From assembly GCA_048270425.1 (NCBI GenBank), contig JBLWSY010000004.1:173597-237596 (forward strand): a DNA stretch of 64,000 nt. Reading direction: 5' to 3'. Origin of the DNA: Oceanospirillum sp048270425 (GTDB taxonomy: Bacteria > Pseudomonadota > Gammaproteobacteria > Pseudomonadales > Halomonadaceae). Made by a program: the position numbers and the translations under genes. The notes beneath the pieces were generated by a model, which was not told where the DNA came from, searched no databases, and saw nothing but the letters and a program-made list of their open reading frames with translations. Of this stretch, positions 1-8,967 are shown piece after piece; the first letter of the stretch is position 1; each line of letters opens with the position of its first letter.

Positions 1-923
1 ATTTCGAACAGGATGCTTACACGCTGTTTGCCGAGGTCTTTAATGCGTTGGCAGAGCATCAGCAAATAGTTCCTGTTGGGATTTCCCGGAACCGTCAAAG
101 TGAGCAACAGATTCGAATTTCCGGGCAGCAAGCCCGCTCGGCATCTCAGCTTGCCGAGCTCTTACCCGTTCAAACCATTAACTCGGAATCCTTTCAGCTG
201 CTTGAAGGTTCGCCAAAAGTGCGCCGTCAATATGTTGATTGGGGTGTGTTTCACGTGGAACATGGTTTTTTGCCGGTTTGGCAAGCGGGGCAAAAAGCAC
301 TGAAACAGCGCAATAAACTGCTGAAATATGGTAAAATGCAGGGCTGCGCTCAGCTGGATATTTGGGATGAATCCCTGGCGGGATATGCCGAGCAAATTGA
401 TCAGTACCGTTCCCGTTACGTCGAACTACTGAAACCTGAGTTTGAAGTGACACTTGCTGAGTTGTCCTTTTCTGATCAGGTCTCGTTAAGTTATTACCGT
501 GGGTGGGAGCGGGGTTCAGATTGTCTTGATGTTCTTCGGCACAATCGGGAGAAAGATTGGGCTTTGGGCTTTACCCAGTCTGGCCCCCATCGTGCTGATC
601 TGAGAATTCGGGTTAACAAACTGCCGGCGGTGGATGTGTTATCCCGTGGACAACAAAAACTAGTTGTGTGCGCGCTATTGCTGGCTCAGGGGCGGCTAAT
701 GCAGAAGATGACCGGTAAACAGAGTATCTACCTGGTTGATGATCTGCCTGCTGAGCTTGATAGTGAACACCGAAATTATTTATGCGGGGTACTGGAAGAA
801 ATGCAGTGCCAGGTTTTTATTACCAGTGTTGAGGCTGATGCCCTGATCAAGTCCTGGTCTGCATCAACGCCTATGAGTGTGTTTCACGTGAAACATGGTC
901 AGCTAGAACACACCCGGACCTGA
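1..923 (+). CDS. recF: DNA replication and repair protein RecF (5' end outside window)
   Basis: RecF is an SMC-like ATPase that loads RecA at single-strand gaps through RecFOR. The reading frame is open from base 3, so the window cuts the gene inside its N-terminal half and the Walker A region is missing. Visible landmarks are LLEGSPKVRRQYVDWGVFHV in the middle, the ABC-type signature LSRGQQKLVVCALLLAQG, and a Walker B/D-loop segment IYLVDDLPAELD near the C-terminus. gyrB follows 43 bp downstream on the same strand, the usual dnaA-dnaN-recF-gyrB order, which places the window next to the chromosomal origin. A methionine-like start at base 48 is only an internal TTG codon. Confidence 0.97.
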   Translation, partial: FEQDAYTLFAEVFNALAEHQQIVPVGISRNRQSEQQIRISGQQARSASQLAELLPVQTINSESFQLLEGSPKVRRQYVDWGVFHVEHGFLPVWQAGQKALKQRNKLLKYGKMQGCAQLDIWDESLAGYAEQIDQYRSRYVELLKPEFEVTLAELSFSDQVSLSYYRGWERGSDCLDVLRHNREKDWALGFTQSGPHRADLRIRVNKLPAVDVLSRGQQKLVVCALLLAQGRLMQKMTGKQSIYLVDDLPAELDSEHRNYLCGVLEEMQCQVFITSVEADALIKSWSASTPMSVFHVKHGQLEHTRT

Positions 924-966
924 TACCTCTTGGTAAAGGGTTAGCTGTAAAACACAGGAACAGGAT

Positions 967-3387
967 ATGAGCGAACAATCATACGATTCATCCAGCATTA
1001 AGGTTCTAAAAGGTCTCGATGCGGTTCGTAAGCGTCCAGGGATGTATATCGGCGATACCGATGATGGAACAGGCTTGCACCATATGGTGTTTGAGTTGGT
1101 CGATAACTCGATTGATGAGGCACTGGCAGGACACTGTTCTGATATTAAAGTCATCATCCACCCGGACGAGTCGATCACGGTATCTGACGACGGCCGTGGT
1201 ATTCCTGTGGATTTGCACGAAGAAGAAGGTGTCTCTGCCGCAGAGGTTATCATGACCGTGCTGCATGCTGGCGGTAAATTTGATGATAACAGCTACAAGG
1301 TTTCTGGCGGTTTGCACGGCGTAGGTGTTTCTGTAGTAAATGCCCTGTCTGAAAAACTAACGCTGACTATCTGGCGTAACGGTAAAGTACACGAACAGGT
1401 TTATGTACACGGTGTGCCCCAGGAACCGCTGAAAGTGATCGGTGAAACTGACAAAACCGGTACCGAAACGCGGTTCCACCCGTCTGAAGAAACCTTCACT
1501 AACGTAGAATTTCACTACGATATTCTGGCAAAACGTCTGCGTGAGCTGTCTTTCCTTAACTCAGGTGTCAGCATTACGCTGCTGGATGAACGCTCTGGTC
1601 GTACCGATAACTTTAAATATGAAGGTGGTCTGAGCGCTTTTGTCAGTTACCTGAATCAGAATAAGACCGCATTGAACGATGTGTTCCATTTCTCTACTGA
1701 GCGAGAAGATGGTGTTGGTGTTGAGGTGGCTCTGCAGTGGAATGACTCCTATCAGGAGAATATCTACTGCTTCACCAACAACATTCCTCAGCGTGACGGT
1801 GGTACTCATTTAGCGGGTTTCCGCGCTGCTCTGACCCGTACGCTGAACAGCTATATCGAGCAAGATCCTAAGGTTAAGAAAGATAAGGCCAACACCTCCG
1901 GTGAAGATGCCCGTGAGGGTCTCACGGCGATTATCTCGGTTAAAGTTCCGGATCCTAAATTCTCCTCTCAGACTAAAGACAAGCTGGTTTCCTCAGAGGT
2001 GAAGTCTGCGGTTGAGCAGGAGATGGGGCGTCTGTTTGCGGATTACCTGCTGGAAAAACCGAACGAAGCGAAAGCAATTGTTAATAAGATGCTGGATGCC
2101 GCCCGTGCCCGTGAAGCAGCCCGTAAAGCCCGGGAGATGACCCGCCGGAAAGGTGCACTGGATATCGCAGGTCTGCCAGGTAAGCTGGCGGACTGTCAGG
2201 AAAAAGACCCGGCCCTGTCCGAACTTTACCTGGTGGAGGGTGACTCTGCGGGTGGCTCTGCCAAGCAGGGGCGTAACCGTAAGACTCAGGCGATTCTGCC
2301 ACTGAAAGGTAAGATCCTTAACGTAGAAAAAGCTCGTTTTGACAAGATGTTGTCTTCGGCAGAGGTCGGCACGCTGATTACTGCGATGGGCTGCGGTATC
2401 GGTCGGGAAGAGTTTAATCCGGATAAGCTGCGTTATCACTCCATCATTATTATGACGGATGCGGACGTGGATGGTTCTCACATCCGTACACTGCTGCTGA
2501 CGTTCTTCTTCCGTCAGATGCCTGAGCTGATCGAACGAGGCCACATCTTTATTGCACAGCCACCGCTGTATAAAATTAAGCGCGGTAAGCATGAGCAGTA
2601 TCTGAAAGATGAACTGGCGCTGGAAGAGTATCTCACAAACACAGCTTTGGATGGTGCAGCTCTATACGTAAACCCTGAGGCACCGGGAATATCTGGTGAA
2701 GGTCTGGGTAGCCTGGTGAGCAGTTATCAGGATGTTATTCGCAGAATCACCCGTTTGTATCGTGCTTACCCTCAGCCTGTATTGGACCAGATGCTGGATC
2801 TGCCTTTGTTGGATGACAAAGCTCTGGCCGATCAGAGTGCTGTTCAGGCATGGATTGACCAGCTTAAAGGTGTTCTGGAAGAGAATGCAGGCCGACATCC
2901 CGCGATGCGCTTTGAATGGCGCGTTGCTCATGACAGCGAGCGCAGTGTTTATCTGCCTGAAGTAACTATCGTTGCTCATGGTGTGCCAACGGACTACCGT
3001 TTTGGTCTGGATTTCTTCAAGTCGCAGGATTACAAGGCAATCAGTGAATTGGCGAGTCGTTTGGATGGGCTGCTGGAAGAAGGCGCTTATATCCAACGTG
3101 GTGAGCGTAAGCACGACGTTAATCGCTTTGCTGATGTTCTGACATGGTTGCTGGGTGAAGCGCGCCGAGGCTTCAGTATTCAGCGTTATAAAGGTCTGGG
3201 TGAGATGAACCCGGATCAGTTGTGGGAAACCACAATGGATCCTGATACCCGTCGTATGCTGCGCGTTAACATTGAGGATGCCGTAGCCGCAGATCAGATC
3301 TTTACCACTCTGATGGGTGATGAAGTAGAGCCACGTCGTGACTTTATTGAAACCAACGCCCTGACAGTAGAAAACCTGGACGTTTAA
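967..3387 (+). CDS. gyrB: DNA gyrase subunit B
   Basis: ATPase subunit of the type II topoisomerase that introduces negative supercoils. The 806-residue product matches the long Gram-negative form. The N-terminal GHKL ATPase is recognisable (VRKRPGMYIGDT, DDGRGIPVD, GGLHGVGVSVVNALS). The TOPRIM domain begins with EGDSAGGSAKQGRNRKTQAI near residue 424 and has DADVDGSHIRTLLLTFFFRQ. The extra domain typical of Gram-negative GyrB lies between the TOPRIM and the C-terminal QRYKGLGEMNPDQLWETTMD. The ATG follows the purine-rich CAGGAT. It sits behind recF and ends at a strong hairpin terminator. Confidence 0.98.
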   Translation: MSEQSYDSSSIKVLKGLDAVRKRPGMYIGDTDDGTGLHHMVFELVDNSIDEALAGHCSDIKVIIHPDESITVSDDGRGIPVDLHEEEGVSAAEVIMTVLHAGGKFDDNSYKVSGGLHGVGVSVVNALSEKLTLTIWRNGKVHEQVYVHGVPQEPLKVIGETDKTGTETRFHPSEETFTNVEFHYDILAKRLRELSFLNSGVSITLLDERSGRTDNFKYEGGLSAFVSYLNQNKTALNDVFHFSTEREDGVGVEVALQWNDSYQENIYCFTNNIPQRDGGTHLAGFRAALTRTLNSYIEQDPKVKKDKANTSGEDAREGLTAIISVKVPDPKFSSQTKDKLVSSEVKSAVEQEMGRLFADYLLEKPNEAKAIVNKMLDAARAREAARKAREMTRRKGALDIAGLPGKLADCQEKDPALSELYLVEGDSAGGSAKQGRNRKTQAILPLKGKILNVEKARFDKMLSSAEVGTLITAMGCGIGREEFNPDKLRYHSIIIMTDADVDGSHIRTLLLTFFFRQMPELIERGHIFIAQPPLYKIKRGKHEQYLKDELALEEYLTNTALDGAALYVNPEAPGISGEGLGSLVSSYQDVIRRITRLYRAYPQPVLDQMLDLPLLDDKALADQSAVQAWIDQLKGVLEENAGRHPAMRFEWRVAHDSERSVYLPEVTIVAHGVPTDYRFGLDFFKSQDYKAISELASRLDGLLEEGAYIQRGERKHDVNRFADVLTWLLGEARRGFSIQRYKGLGEMNPDQLWETTMDPDTRRMLRVNIEDAVAADQIFTTLMGDEVEPRRDFIETNALTVENLDV

Positions 3388-3420
3388 TCAACTATTTTGT
3401 TTAAACACCGAAAAACAAAA

Positions 3421-3444
3421 AAGCAGCCCGAGGGCTGCTTTTTT
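3421..3444. terminator. Bidirectional terminator between gyrB and gmhB
   Basis: AAGCAGCCC pairs with GGGCTGCTT around a very short loop. An A-run lies on the left and six T on the right, so it can end both gyrB (+) and gmhB (-), which converge here. Confidence 0.88.
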
Positions 3445-3470
3445 GTATCTGATATTCAGAGGGCGCTTAA

Positions 3471-4019
3471 CTATATAGCCTTGTTGAGAAGCCAATCGAC
3501 GAAGTCAGAAAGCTGATCAAAAATCAGGGCATCTTCAAGGCCTTCATTGGTCGCCAGTGTCTTTTCACCCTTGCCGGTTTTAACCAGAACCGCTTTGCAA
3601 CCCCGGGCTTCACCTGCCTGAAGGTCACGCAAACTATCCCCAACCATATAGCAACCGTCGAGTGAGTGAATACTCAGTTCTTCAGTGATCTGGTCAATCA
3701 GACCTGAGAGAGGTTTACGACAGTCACAACCTTCATCAGGTTTGTGCGGGCAATACTTAATGGTGGCAAAGTGACCGCCTTCAGCTTCTACCAGAGTCGT
3801 CATTTTGTCGTGCATCGCGTCCAGATCCGCCCGAGAAAAATGGCCTCGTCCCAAACCGGACTGATTGGTGGCAACGGCTACCTGATAACCGGCTTTATTC
3901 AGACGGGCGATCGCCTTAATGCTGGGTTCGATGGGAATCCATTCATCAGCGCTTTTTACAAAAGCATCAGAATCCAGATTGATAACGCCGTCGCGGTCGA
4001 GGATAACCAGTTTCGTCAT
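3471..4019 (-). CDS. gmhB: D-glycero-beta-D-manno-heptose-1,7-bisphosphate 7-phosphatase
   Basis: Removes the 7-phosphate during ADP-heptose synthesis for the LPS inner core; cytosolic. The 182-residue HAD phosphatase has the catalytic motif LDRDGVIN (D8, D10), the TNQSGLGRG motif near residue 51, and the GmhB zinc-binding set C90, H92, C98 and C100 (YCPHKPDEGCDCRKP). The second acidic motif is VGDSLRDLQAG. It lies between gyrB and glyS as in Pseudomonas, although there a phospholipid acyltransferase gene also sits next to gyrB and is absent here. It is separated from glyS by a terminator, so it probably has its own promoter. Functionally it fits with the heptose/Kdo genes at 8-12 kb. Confidence 0.94.
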   Translation of the reverse strand: MTKLVILDRDGVINLDSDAFVKSADEWIPIEPSIKAIARLNKAGYQVAVATNQSGLGRGHFSRADLDAMHDKMTTLVEAEGGHFATIKYCPHKPDEGCDCRKPLSGLIDQITEELSIHSLDGCYMVGDSLRDLQAGEARGCKAVLVKTGKGEKTLATNEGLEDALIFDQLSDFVDWLLNKAI

Positions 4020-4070
4020 GGTGATAGTCGTAGTCAGTTTTATAGGTGGTTGTCAGGTAAAAACAGGGAT

Positions 4071-4102
4071 AAAAAAAGAGCCGTAAAAATACGGCTCTTT
4101 TT
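4071..4102 (-). terminator. Intrinsic terminator after glyS
   Basis: AAGAGCCGTA and TACGGCTCTT form a 10-bp stem with an AAAA loop (TTTT on the minus strand). Seven T follow on the minus strand. It lies between the glyS stop and the gmhB start. Confidence 0.85.
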
Positions 4103-4170
4103 CAGCTTTAACAACCACAAAATGTAAAACAGGAAACAGTTTGTGATTTAAAGCGTTACTCCATCGAAGT

Positions 4171-6243
4171 TTACTGCTGCAGCAGGGCGATATCAGCAAC
4201 TTCCAGGAACAGGCTGCTCAGGGATGCCAGAAGCGCAAGACGGTTATTTTTAACCTGCTCGTCGTCAGCCATCACCATCACATTGTCAAAGAAGTTATCC
4301 ACCGCACTGCGCAGGCTAGCCAGACTGTTCAGTGCAGTCTGATAGTCTGCAGCGGCAAACAGAGGTGCCAGTTCAGCCTGCTTCGCAGCTACCTGCTCTG
4401 CCAGTACCTTCTCAGCATCTTCCGTCAGCAGAGCAGTATCCACCTGAGCATCGCCCTGGTAGTTCTGCTTGGCCAGAATGTTGTTTACACGCTTGTTGGC
4501 AGCGGCCAGTGCTTCGGCTTCTTCCAGTTTGCTGAAGGCGGTTACCGCCTGTACACGACGGTCGAAGTCATATGCGTTGCTTACCGGGCGGGAACGTACC
4601 GCCAGGAAGGTTTCCGCAGGAATACCTTCCGCCTGATACCAGGCACGGAAACGATCCAGCATGTAGTTCAGCACATCGTCTGCCAGACCTTCTGCTTTTG
4701 GCAGATCACCGTGCTGAGCAATGCTCAGTTCGATCAGGTCTTTCAGATCGATATCCAGCTTGTTGTGCACCAGAATGCTCAGGATACCGATGGTGGCACG
4801 ACGCAGGGCAAACGGATCTTTGTCACCGGTCGGGCGCTGACCGATACCGAAGATACCCACTAAGGTGTCGATTCGGTCGGCAATAGCCAGTGCCATACCG
4901 GTTTGGGTTGCAGGCAGTTCGTCACCGGCAAAACGCGGCATGTATTGCTCATTCAGAGACTGAGCTACTTCTGCATCTTCACCGTCATTAGCGGCGTAGT
5001 GCGCACCCATGATGCCCTGCAGATCGGTGAACTCCAGTACCATTTCGGTTACCAGATCACACTTGCTCAGGTCGGCTGCACGCTGCGCTTTAGCCTTGTC
5101 ACCGCCAATCTGCTCAGCAATAAACTGAGCGATCTGGCTGACACGCTGGGACTTGTCGTAGATGCTGCCCAACTGCTTCTGGAAGGTCACGGTTTTCAGG
5201 GCATCGATACGCTCTGCCAGCGGGCGTTTTTTGTCGGTTTCAAAGAAGAAAGCCGCATCCGCCAGACGCGGACGGATCACTTTTTCGTTACCGGCAATCA
5301 CCTGAGCCGGATCTTTGCTGACGATGTTAGACACCGTAATAAAGTTCGGCTTCAGCTTGTTGTTCTGATCCACCAGGTGGAAATACTTCTGGTGCTCTTT
5401 CATGGAGGAGATCAGACAGGCCGCAGGCACCTCCAGGAAACGCTCTTCGAAAGAACCGGTCAGGGCAACCGGCCACTCAACCAGGCCGTTTACTTCGTCC
5501 AGCAGATCTTCGTCGATCTCGGCAACGGCACCCAGCTTAGAGGCTTCTTCGTTTACCTGCTTACGGATAGTGTCACGGCGTTCGTCCATATCCACCAGCA
5601 CAAAAGCGTTACGCAGGGTTTCCACGTAACCTTCGGTGGAAGCCAGTTCGATGCTTTCATTGTGGTGGAAGCGGTGACCCATGGTGGTACGGCCTGCTTT
5701 CAGACCCAGTACTTCCATATCCACTACGTCACTGCCGAACAGGCTTACCAGCCAGTGTACCGGACGGGAGAATTCAGTGCGGCTTGCCCCCCAGCGCATA
5801 CGCTTGGGAACCGGCAGCTGAGCAACAGATTTGCTCACCAGTTCCGGCAGCAGATCAGCGGTCTGAGTACCCTTCTGCACGGTATTAAATACCAGCCAGG
5901 TACCCTTGTCGGTTTCCAGCTTTTCCAGCTGGTCAAACTCGATACCACAGGAACGGGCAAAACCTTCTGCTGCTTTGGTCGGTTTGCCGTCTGCATCCAG
6001 AGCCGCCTGCAGTGCAGGGCCACGACGCTGGATTTCACGGTCCGGCTGGGCAACGGCTAGGTCTTTAACCTGAACCGCCAGACGGCGTGGGGTAGCCAGA
6101 GCTTTAACTTCAGCAAAAGGGATATCGGCTTTTGTAAGGCCAGCTTTGATACCTTCAGCAAAGGCATCGGACAGACGTTTCAGTGCCGTTGGCGGCAGCT
6201 CTTCGGTACCCAGTTCAACTAAAAAATCGCGTACTTCAGCCAT
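4171..6243 (-). CDS. glyS: Glycyl-tRNA synthetase beta subunit
   Basis: Beta chain of the alpha2beta2 bacterial glycyl-tRNA synthetase; it carries tRNA recognition and an anticodon-binding region. I place the start at the ATG giving MAEVRDFLVELGTEELPPTA, the standard GlyS N-terminus, which yields 690 residues; the open frame upstream of it lies inside glyQ and is not translated as GlyS. The ATG lies one base past the glyQ stop, so the two are translationally coupled. Internal blocks such as MRWG near residue 140, SMKEHQKYFHL and ADAAFFFETDKK are typical of the family. The gene is complete and ends at a terminator. Confidence 0.97.
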   Translation of the reverse strand: MAEVRDFLVELGTEELPPTALKRLSDAFAEGIKAGLTKADIPFAEVKALATPRRLAVQVKDLAVAQPDREIQRRGPALQAALDADGKPTKAAEGFARSCGIEFDQLEKLETDKGTWLVFNTVQKGTQTADLLPELVSKSVAQLPVPKRMRWGASRTEFSRPVHWLVSLFGSDVVDMEVLGLKAGRTTMGHRFHHNESIELASTEGYVETLRNAFVLVDMDERRDTIRKQVNEEASKLGAVAEIDEDLLDEVNGLVEWPVALTGSFEERFLEVPAACLISSMKEHQKYFHLVDQNNKLKPNFITVSNIVSKDPAQVIAGNEKVIRPRLADAAFFFETDKKRPLAERIDALKTVTFQKQLGSIYDKSQRVSQIAQFIAEQIGGDKAKAQRAADLSKCDLVTEMVLEFTDLQGIMGAHYAANDGEDAEVAQSLNEQYMPRFAGDELPATQTGMALAIADRIDTLVGIFGIGQRPTGDKDPFALRRATIGILSILVHNKLDIDLKDLIELSIAQHGDLPKAEGLADDVLNYMLDRFRAWYQAEGIPAETFLAVRSRPVSNAYDFDRRVQAVTAFSKLEEAEALAAANKRVNNILAKQNYQGDAQVDTALLTEDAEKVLAEQVAAKQAELAPLFAAADYQTALNSLASLRSAVDNFFDNVMVMADDEQVKNNRLALLASLSSLFLEVADIALLQQ

Positions 6244-6244
6244 C

Positions 6245-7204
6245 TTATGCCTCTTCCTCTTTGAACTGAGCCAGAACTTCTTCACGCAGGGCTTCAGGTG
6301 CCAGCGGGAAACCCAGATCCTTACGTACTTTAAAGTAGGCGTTGGCCACATCACGGGCCATGGTACGCACACGCAGGATGTAACGCTGGCGTTCGGTTAC
6401 CGAGATCGCGTGACGGGCATCCAGTAGGTTAAAGGTGTGGGATGCTTTCAGTACCTGTTCATAAGCGGGCAGTGGCAGTGGGGTTTCCAGAGCCAGCAGC
6501 TTCTGACACTCCGACTCGTAATGGTCGAAGTTTTTAAACAGCATCGGCACGTCAGCGTGTTCAAAGTTGAACGCGGATTGCTCCACTTCATTCTGGTGGA
6601 ATACGTCGCCGTAGGTCACCTTGTTGCCGTCAGGATCGATGGTCCAGGTCAGATCATAAACACTGTCCACACCCTGGATGTACATGGCGATACGTTCCAG
6701 ACCGTAAGTGATCTCACCGGTTACCGGATAACATTCGATACCACCGGCCTGCTGGAAGTAAGTAAACTGAGTCACTTCCATACCGTTCAGCCAGACTTCC
6801 CAGCCAAGACCCCAGGCACCCAGTGTTGGGGATTCCCAGTTATCTTCTACAAAGCGCACATCATGCACATTGGTGTCGATACCCATCATGCGCAAAGAAC
6901 CCAAGTAGAGTTCCTGGATGTTTTTTGGCGAAGGCTTCATCACCACCTGAAACTGATAGTAATGCTGCAGGCGGTTCGGGTTTTCACCGTAACGGCCGTC
7001 AGTGGGACGGCGGGAAGGCTGCACGTAAGCCGCATTCCAGGTTTCAGGACCGATGGAGCGCAGGAAAGTTGCTGGGTGGAAAGTACCGGCACCCACTTCC
7101 ATATCCAGTGGCTGCAGAACAACACAGCCCTGATTGGCCCAGTATTGTTGCAGGGCCAGAATCAGGCCCTGAAAAGTTTGTACGTCTGGCGTAGTTTGGT
7201 TCAT
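6245..7204 (-). CDS. glyQ: Glycyl-tRNA synthetase alpha subunit
   Basis: Alpha chain of the heterotetrameric glycyl-tRNA synthetase; it holds the class II catalytic core that activates glycine. The 319-residue product contains the family blocks TFQGLILALQQYWANQGCVV at the N-terminus, MEVGAGTFHPATFLR, and QPSRRPTDGRYGENPNRLQH. It is transcribed leftward with glyS one base downstream. Upstream, between this gene and the PAP2-like gene, lies a perfect inverted repeat around a TATACT box (7245-7269) that could belong to its promoter. Confidence 0.97.
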   Translation of the reverse strand: MNQTTPDVQTFQGLILALQQYWANQGCVVLQPLDMEVGAGTFHPATFLRSIGPETWNAAYVQPSRRPTDGRYGENPNRLQHYYQFQVVMKPSPKNIQELYLGSLRMMGIDTNVHDVRFVEDNWESPTLGAWGLGWEVWLNGMEVTQFTYFQQAGGIECYPVTGEITYGLERIAMYIQGVDSVYDLTWTIDPDGNKVTYGDVFHQNEVEQSAFNFEHADVPMLFKNFDHYESECQKLLALETPLPLPAYEQVLKASHTFNLLDARHAISVTERQRYILRVRTMARDVANAYFKVRKDLGFPLAPEALREEVLAQFKEEEA

Positions 7205-7244
7205 CTCAGTTAGCCACCATCAATGCGCTAATGAATTTTTATAA

Positions 7245-7269
7245 GCGGTCAAGTATACATTTTGACCGC
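7245..7269 (-). promoter_or_regulatory. Inverted repeat upstream of glyQS, possible operator/promoter
   Basis: GCGGTCAA and TTGACCGC form a perfect 8-bp inverted repeat with a 9-base spacer. On the minus strand TATACT straddles the spacer and the right arm and could be a -10 box. No convincing -35 is present. The arrangement would suit a dimeric regulator or an activator-dependent promoter, but this is inference. Confidence 0.35.
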
Positions 7270-7303
7270 AACTCTATGTAGTGGACATTAAGCAACAGGC
7301 ATG

Positions 7304-7331
7304 AAAAAAGCGGCCCTGAAGGCCGCTTTTT
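7304..7331 (-). terminator. Intrinsic terminator after the PAP2-like gene
   Basis: GCGGCC/GGCCGC stem with loop CTGAA, flanked by six A on the left and five T on the right. It lies just past the stop of the leftward gene at 7366-8151 and would also prevent read-through into glyQS. Confidence 0.85.
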
Positions 7332-7365
7332 CCTCTGATAATCAGTTTATAGCGTCTGAATTTGA

Positions 7366-8151
7366 TCAGAACGGCTTAATCACGCTTATCAGCACAGTAT
7401 CTTCGTCGGCATAGGGTAGCACAACGGTATCTTCCGGCTGTAGGTCGCTGTTGATCACTTCAGTAACTTTGGCGGCATATAACCAACCCATCAGCGCCTG
7501 AGAGAAGTAGTGCTTCTGGTCATTGATCCGGGAAAGTGCCGTCAAAGGTGATAAAGCATAGAAGGTTGCTTTGGCATAGGGGTTGTCCGTCATTTGAGCG
7601 GCAGTAAGGAAAGGAACTGCACCCACGTATGCATGACCACTAACAGCATGCTCTCTTTCAAATTGAAAGATACTCCAGTCAGAGCCTTCGCCGTGTCGGG
7701 GTCTGGCACCGCCCAAAATTGCCTGAGAAGTCCAGACAGCAGGGAGTCCCACTAAGAGTGCCTGAGCTGTTCTGTCTCCCCATTCAGGAATTGCACCACA
7801 ATCTCTGTCGCAAGCAAGGCGATTAACTGCAGCCAAGCCGAAGTACAGGAGTGTTGTTTCTGGGTCTCCAATTACCTTAGCGTTTTTCGCGAGGTCGTCA
7901 GAAGAGTCTGAAAGAATATTACGGTTATAACTGTCCTGAATTTCTTGATCGAGGTCTGTATTAGCAAGTATTCCACCGGCTAGTAGTGTTTTTCCTATCC
8001 ATGGTAATTGCTCCTGACTGTAGAAGCTTTTATACCCATTGCCAAGATCACTGGCGAAACTGGAATCAGTAGATTGCGTAGAAGCGAAGCTGACCCCTGT
8101 AAGAGATAAAGCAGCGCAGGTCATTGCGGAGGCTAAGAAATGTTTAAACAT
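7366..8151 (-). CDS. Periplasmic PAP2-like (phosphatidic acid phosphatase type 2) protein with degenerate motifs
   Basis: The 261-residue product begins with a signal peptide (hydrophobic residues 4-20, likely cleavage after SFA near residue 23). It keeps part of the PAP2/vanadium haloperoxidase signature: RP at 150-151, SGH at 171-173, and SR at 207-208 with H214. Family knowledge says the catalytic lysine of motif 1 sits seven residues before the Arg; here that position is Q143. The aspartate four residues after the motif-3 histidine is Q218. The three phosphate-binding arginine/histidine elements remain, so activity is possible but unproven. Weakly hydrophobic segments suggest a soluble or peripheral periplasmic protein rather than the usual six-helix enzyme. 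It is monocistronic with its own terminator. Confidence 0.7.
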   Translation of the reverse strand: MFKHFLASAMTCAALSLTGVSFASTQSTDSSFASDLGNGYKSFYSQEQLPWIGKTLLAGGILANTDLDQEIQDSYNRNILSDSSDDLAKNAKVIGDPETTLLYFGLAAVNRLACDRDCGAIPEWGDRTAQALLVGLPAVWTSQAILGGARPRHGEGSDWSIFQFEREHAVSGHAYVGAVPFLTAAQMTDNPYAKATFYALSPLTALSRINDQKHYFSQALMGWLYAAKVTEVINSDLQPEDTVVLPYADEDTVLISVIKPF

Positions 8152-8265
8152 ATATCCGTATTATCTAATAATTAATCGTTTTAAAAGTTGTGATCAATAT
8201 AACCGATCAATCAATACATGACGATTAATAACCAATAAGAAATACAGATTTAATGCTGCAAAGCA

Positions 8266-8967
8266 TTAACTTTTGTAGCCCTTCTGTAATGCCTGCCATA
8301 ACCCATCGGACACCGGTTGACCCGTTAACTTATGAATAGAGCGTTTCAGGCGTTCCAGGTTATCTTGTTGCCACTGACCTAGTGCGGGCATTTTCAGGCA
8401 ACGGTCAAAGTCGATAAGCCAAACCTTAGCACTGTTATCCACCAAAATATTATTGGCATTCAGATCAACATGGTTGAGCCCCCAACGATGAAATTGAGCA
8501 ATCATGGCTCCCACATTTTCCCAGAGTAGATCTTGGTCTGTTTCCAGCAAGAAATTCGCAAAGGGTTGAGCCTCAGAGATTTTCAGAGTGATCAGGTCGC
8601 CCTGATAAAAAAGACCCGCACGGCAGACTCTTGCAGCCAGAGGCTGAGGAACAGGAAGACCTGCAATAAAAAGTTCGTGGGTCAGACGGAATTCCTGAAA
8701 AGGGCGGCTATTCTCGAGACCTGAAAACCAGTATTTGTCCTGACTGATTTTGGCGGCAAGACCTCCACGGCGATAGTGACGCAGCAGATACTGAAAACCA
8801 TTAGGGTGATCAATAAAGAAAGCCTGTCCACGGCCGCCACTGGGTTCAGTTATCCGGTTCTGCAGCTTCCAGTATTCAGGATCAAAGAAAGTGCCATCAA
8901 TTTGTGACAGGTGATCAGCATCATATAGAATGTGCTGCTTCTTGGAGGAATATATCTCGATGGTCAT
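8266..8967 (-). CDS. kdkA: 3-deoxy-D-manno-octulosonic acid (Kdo) kinase
   Basis: Phosphorylates Kdo in the LPS inner core at the inner membrane. The 233-residue protein-kinase-like fold shows the family blocks GGRG at 44-47, LRHYRRGG at 62-69, the catalytic loop HVDLNANNIL (D168, N173) and the metal-binding IDFDRC (D186). The start ATG (minus strand 8967-8965) overlaps the start of the divergent glycosyltransferase gene: the same CATG at 8965-8968 contains the minus-strand ATG and an in-frame plus-strand ATG. A weak Shine-Dalgarno-like GGAAACGAG precedes it. The neighbours are LPS genes, which supports the assignment. Confidence 0.9.
   Translation of the reverse strand: MTIEIYSSKKQHILYDADHLSQIDGTFFDPEYWKLQNRITEPSGGRGQAFFIDHPNGFQYLLRHYRRGGLAAKISQDKYWFSGLENSRPFQEFRLTHELFIAGLPVPQPLAARVCRAGLFYQGDLITLKISEAQPFANFLLETDQDLLWENVGAMIAQFHRWGLNHVDLNANNILVDNSAKVWLIDFDRCLKMPALGQWQQDNLERLKRSIHKLTGQPVSDGLWQALQKGYKS

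Noticed and set aside
4903..6060. A 385-codon open frame on the plus strand inside glyS
   Set aside because: It is antisense to a conserved gene; the translation is rich in H, F and Q and shows no family motif. Long open antisense frames are expected with this codon use.
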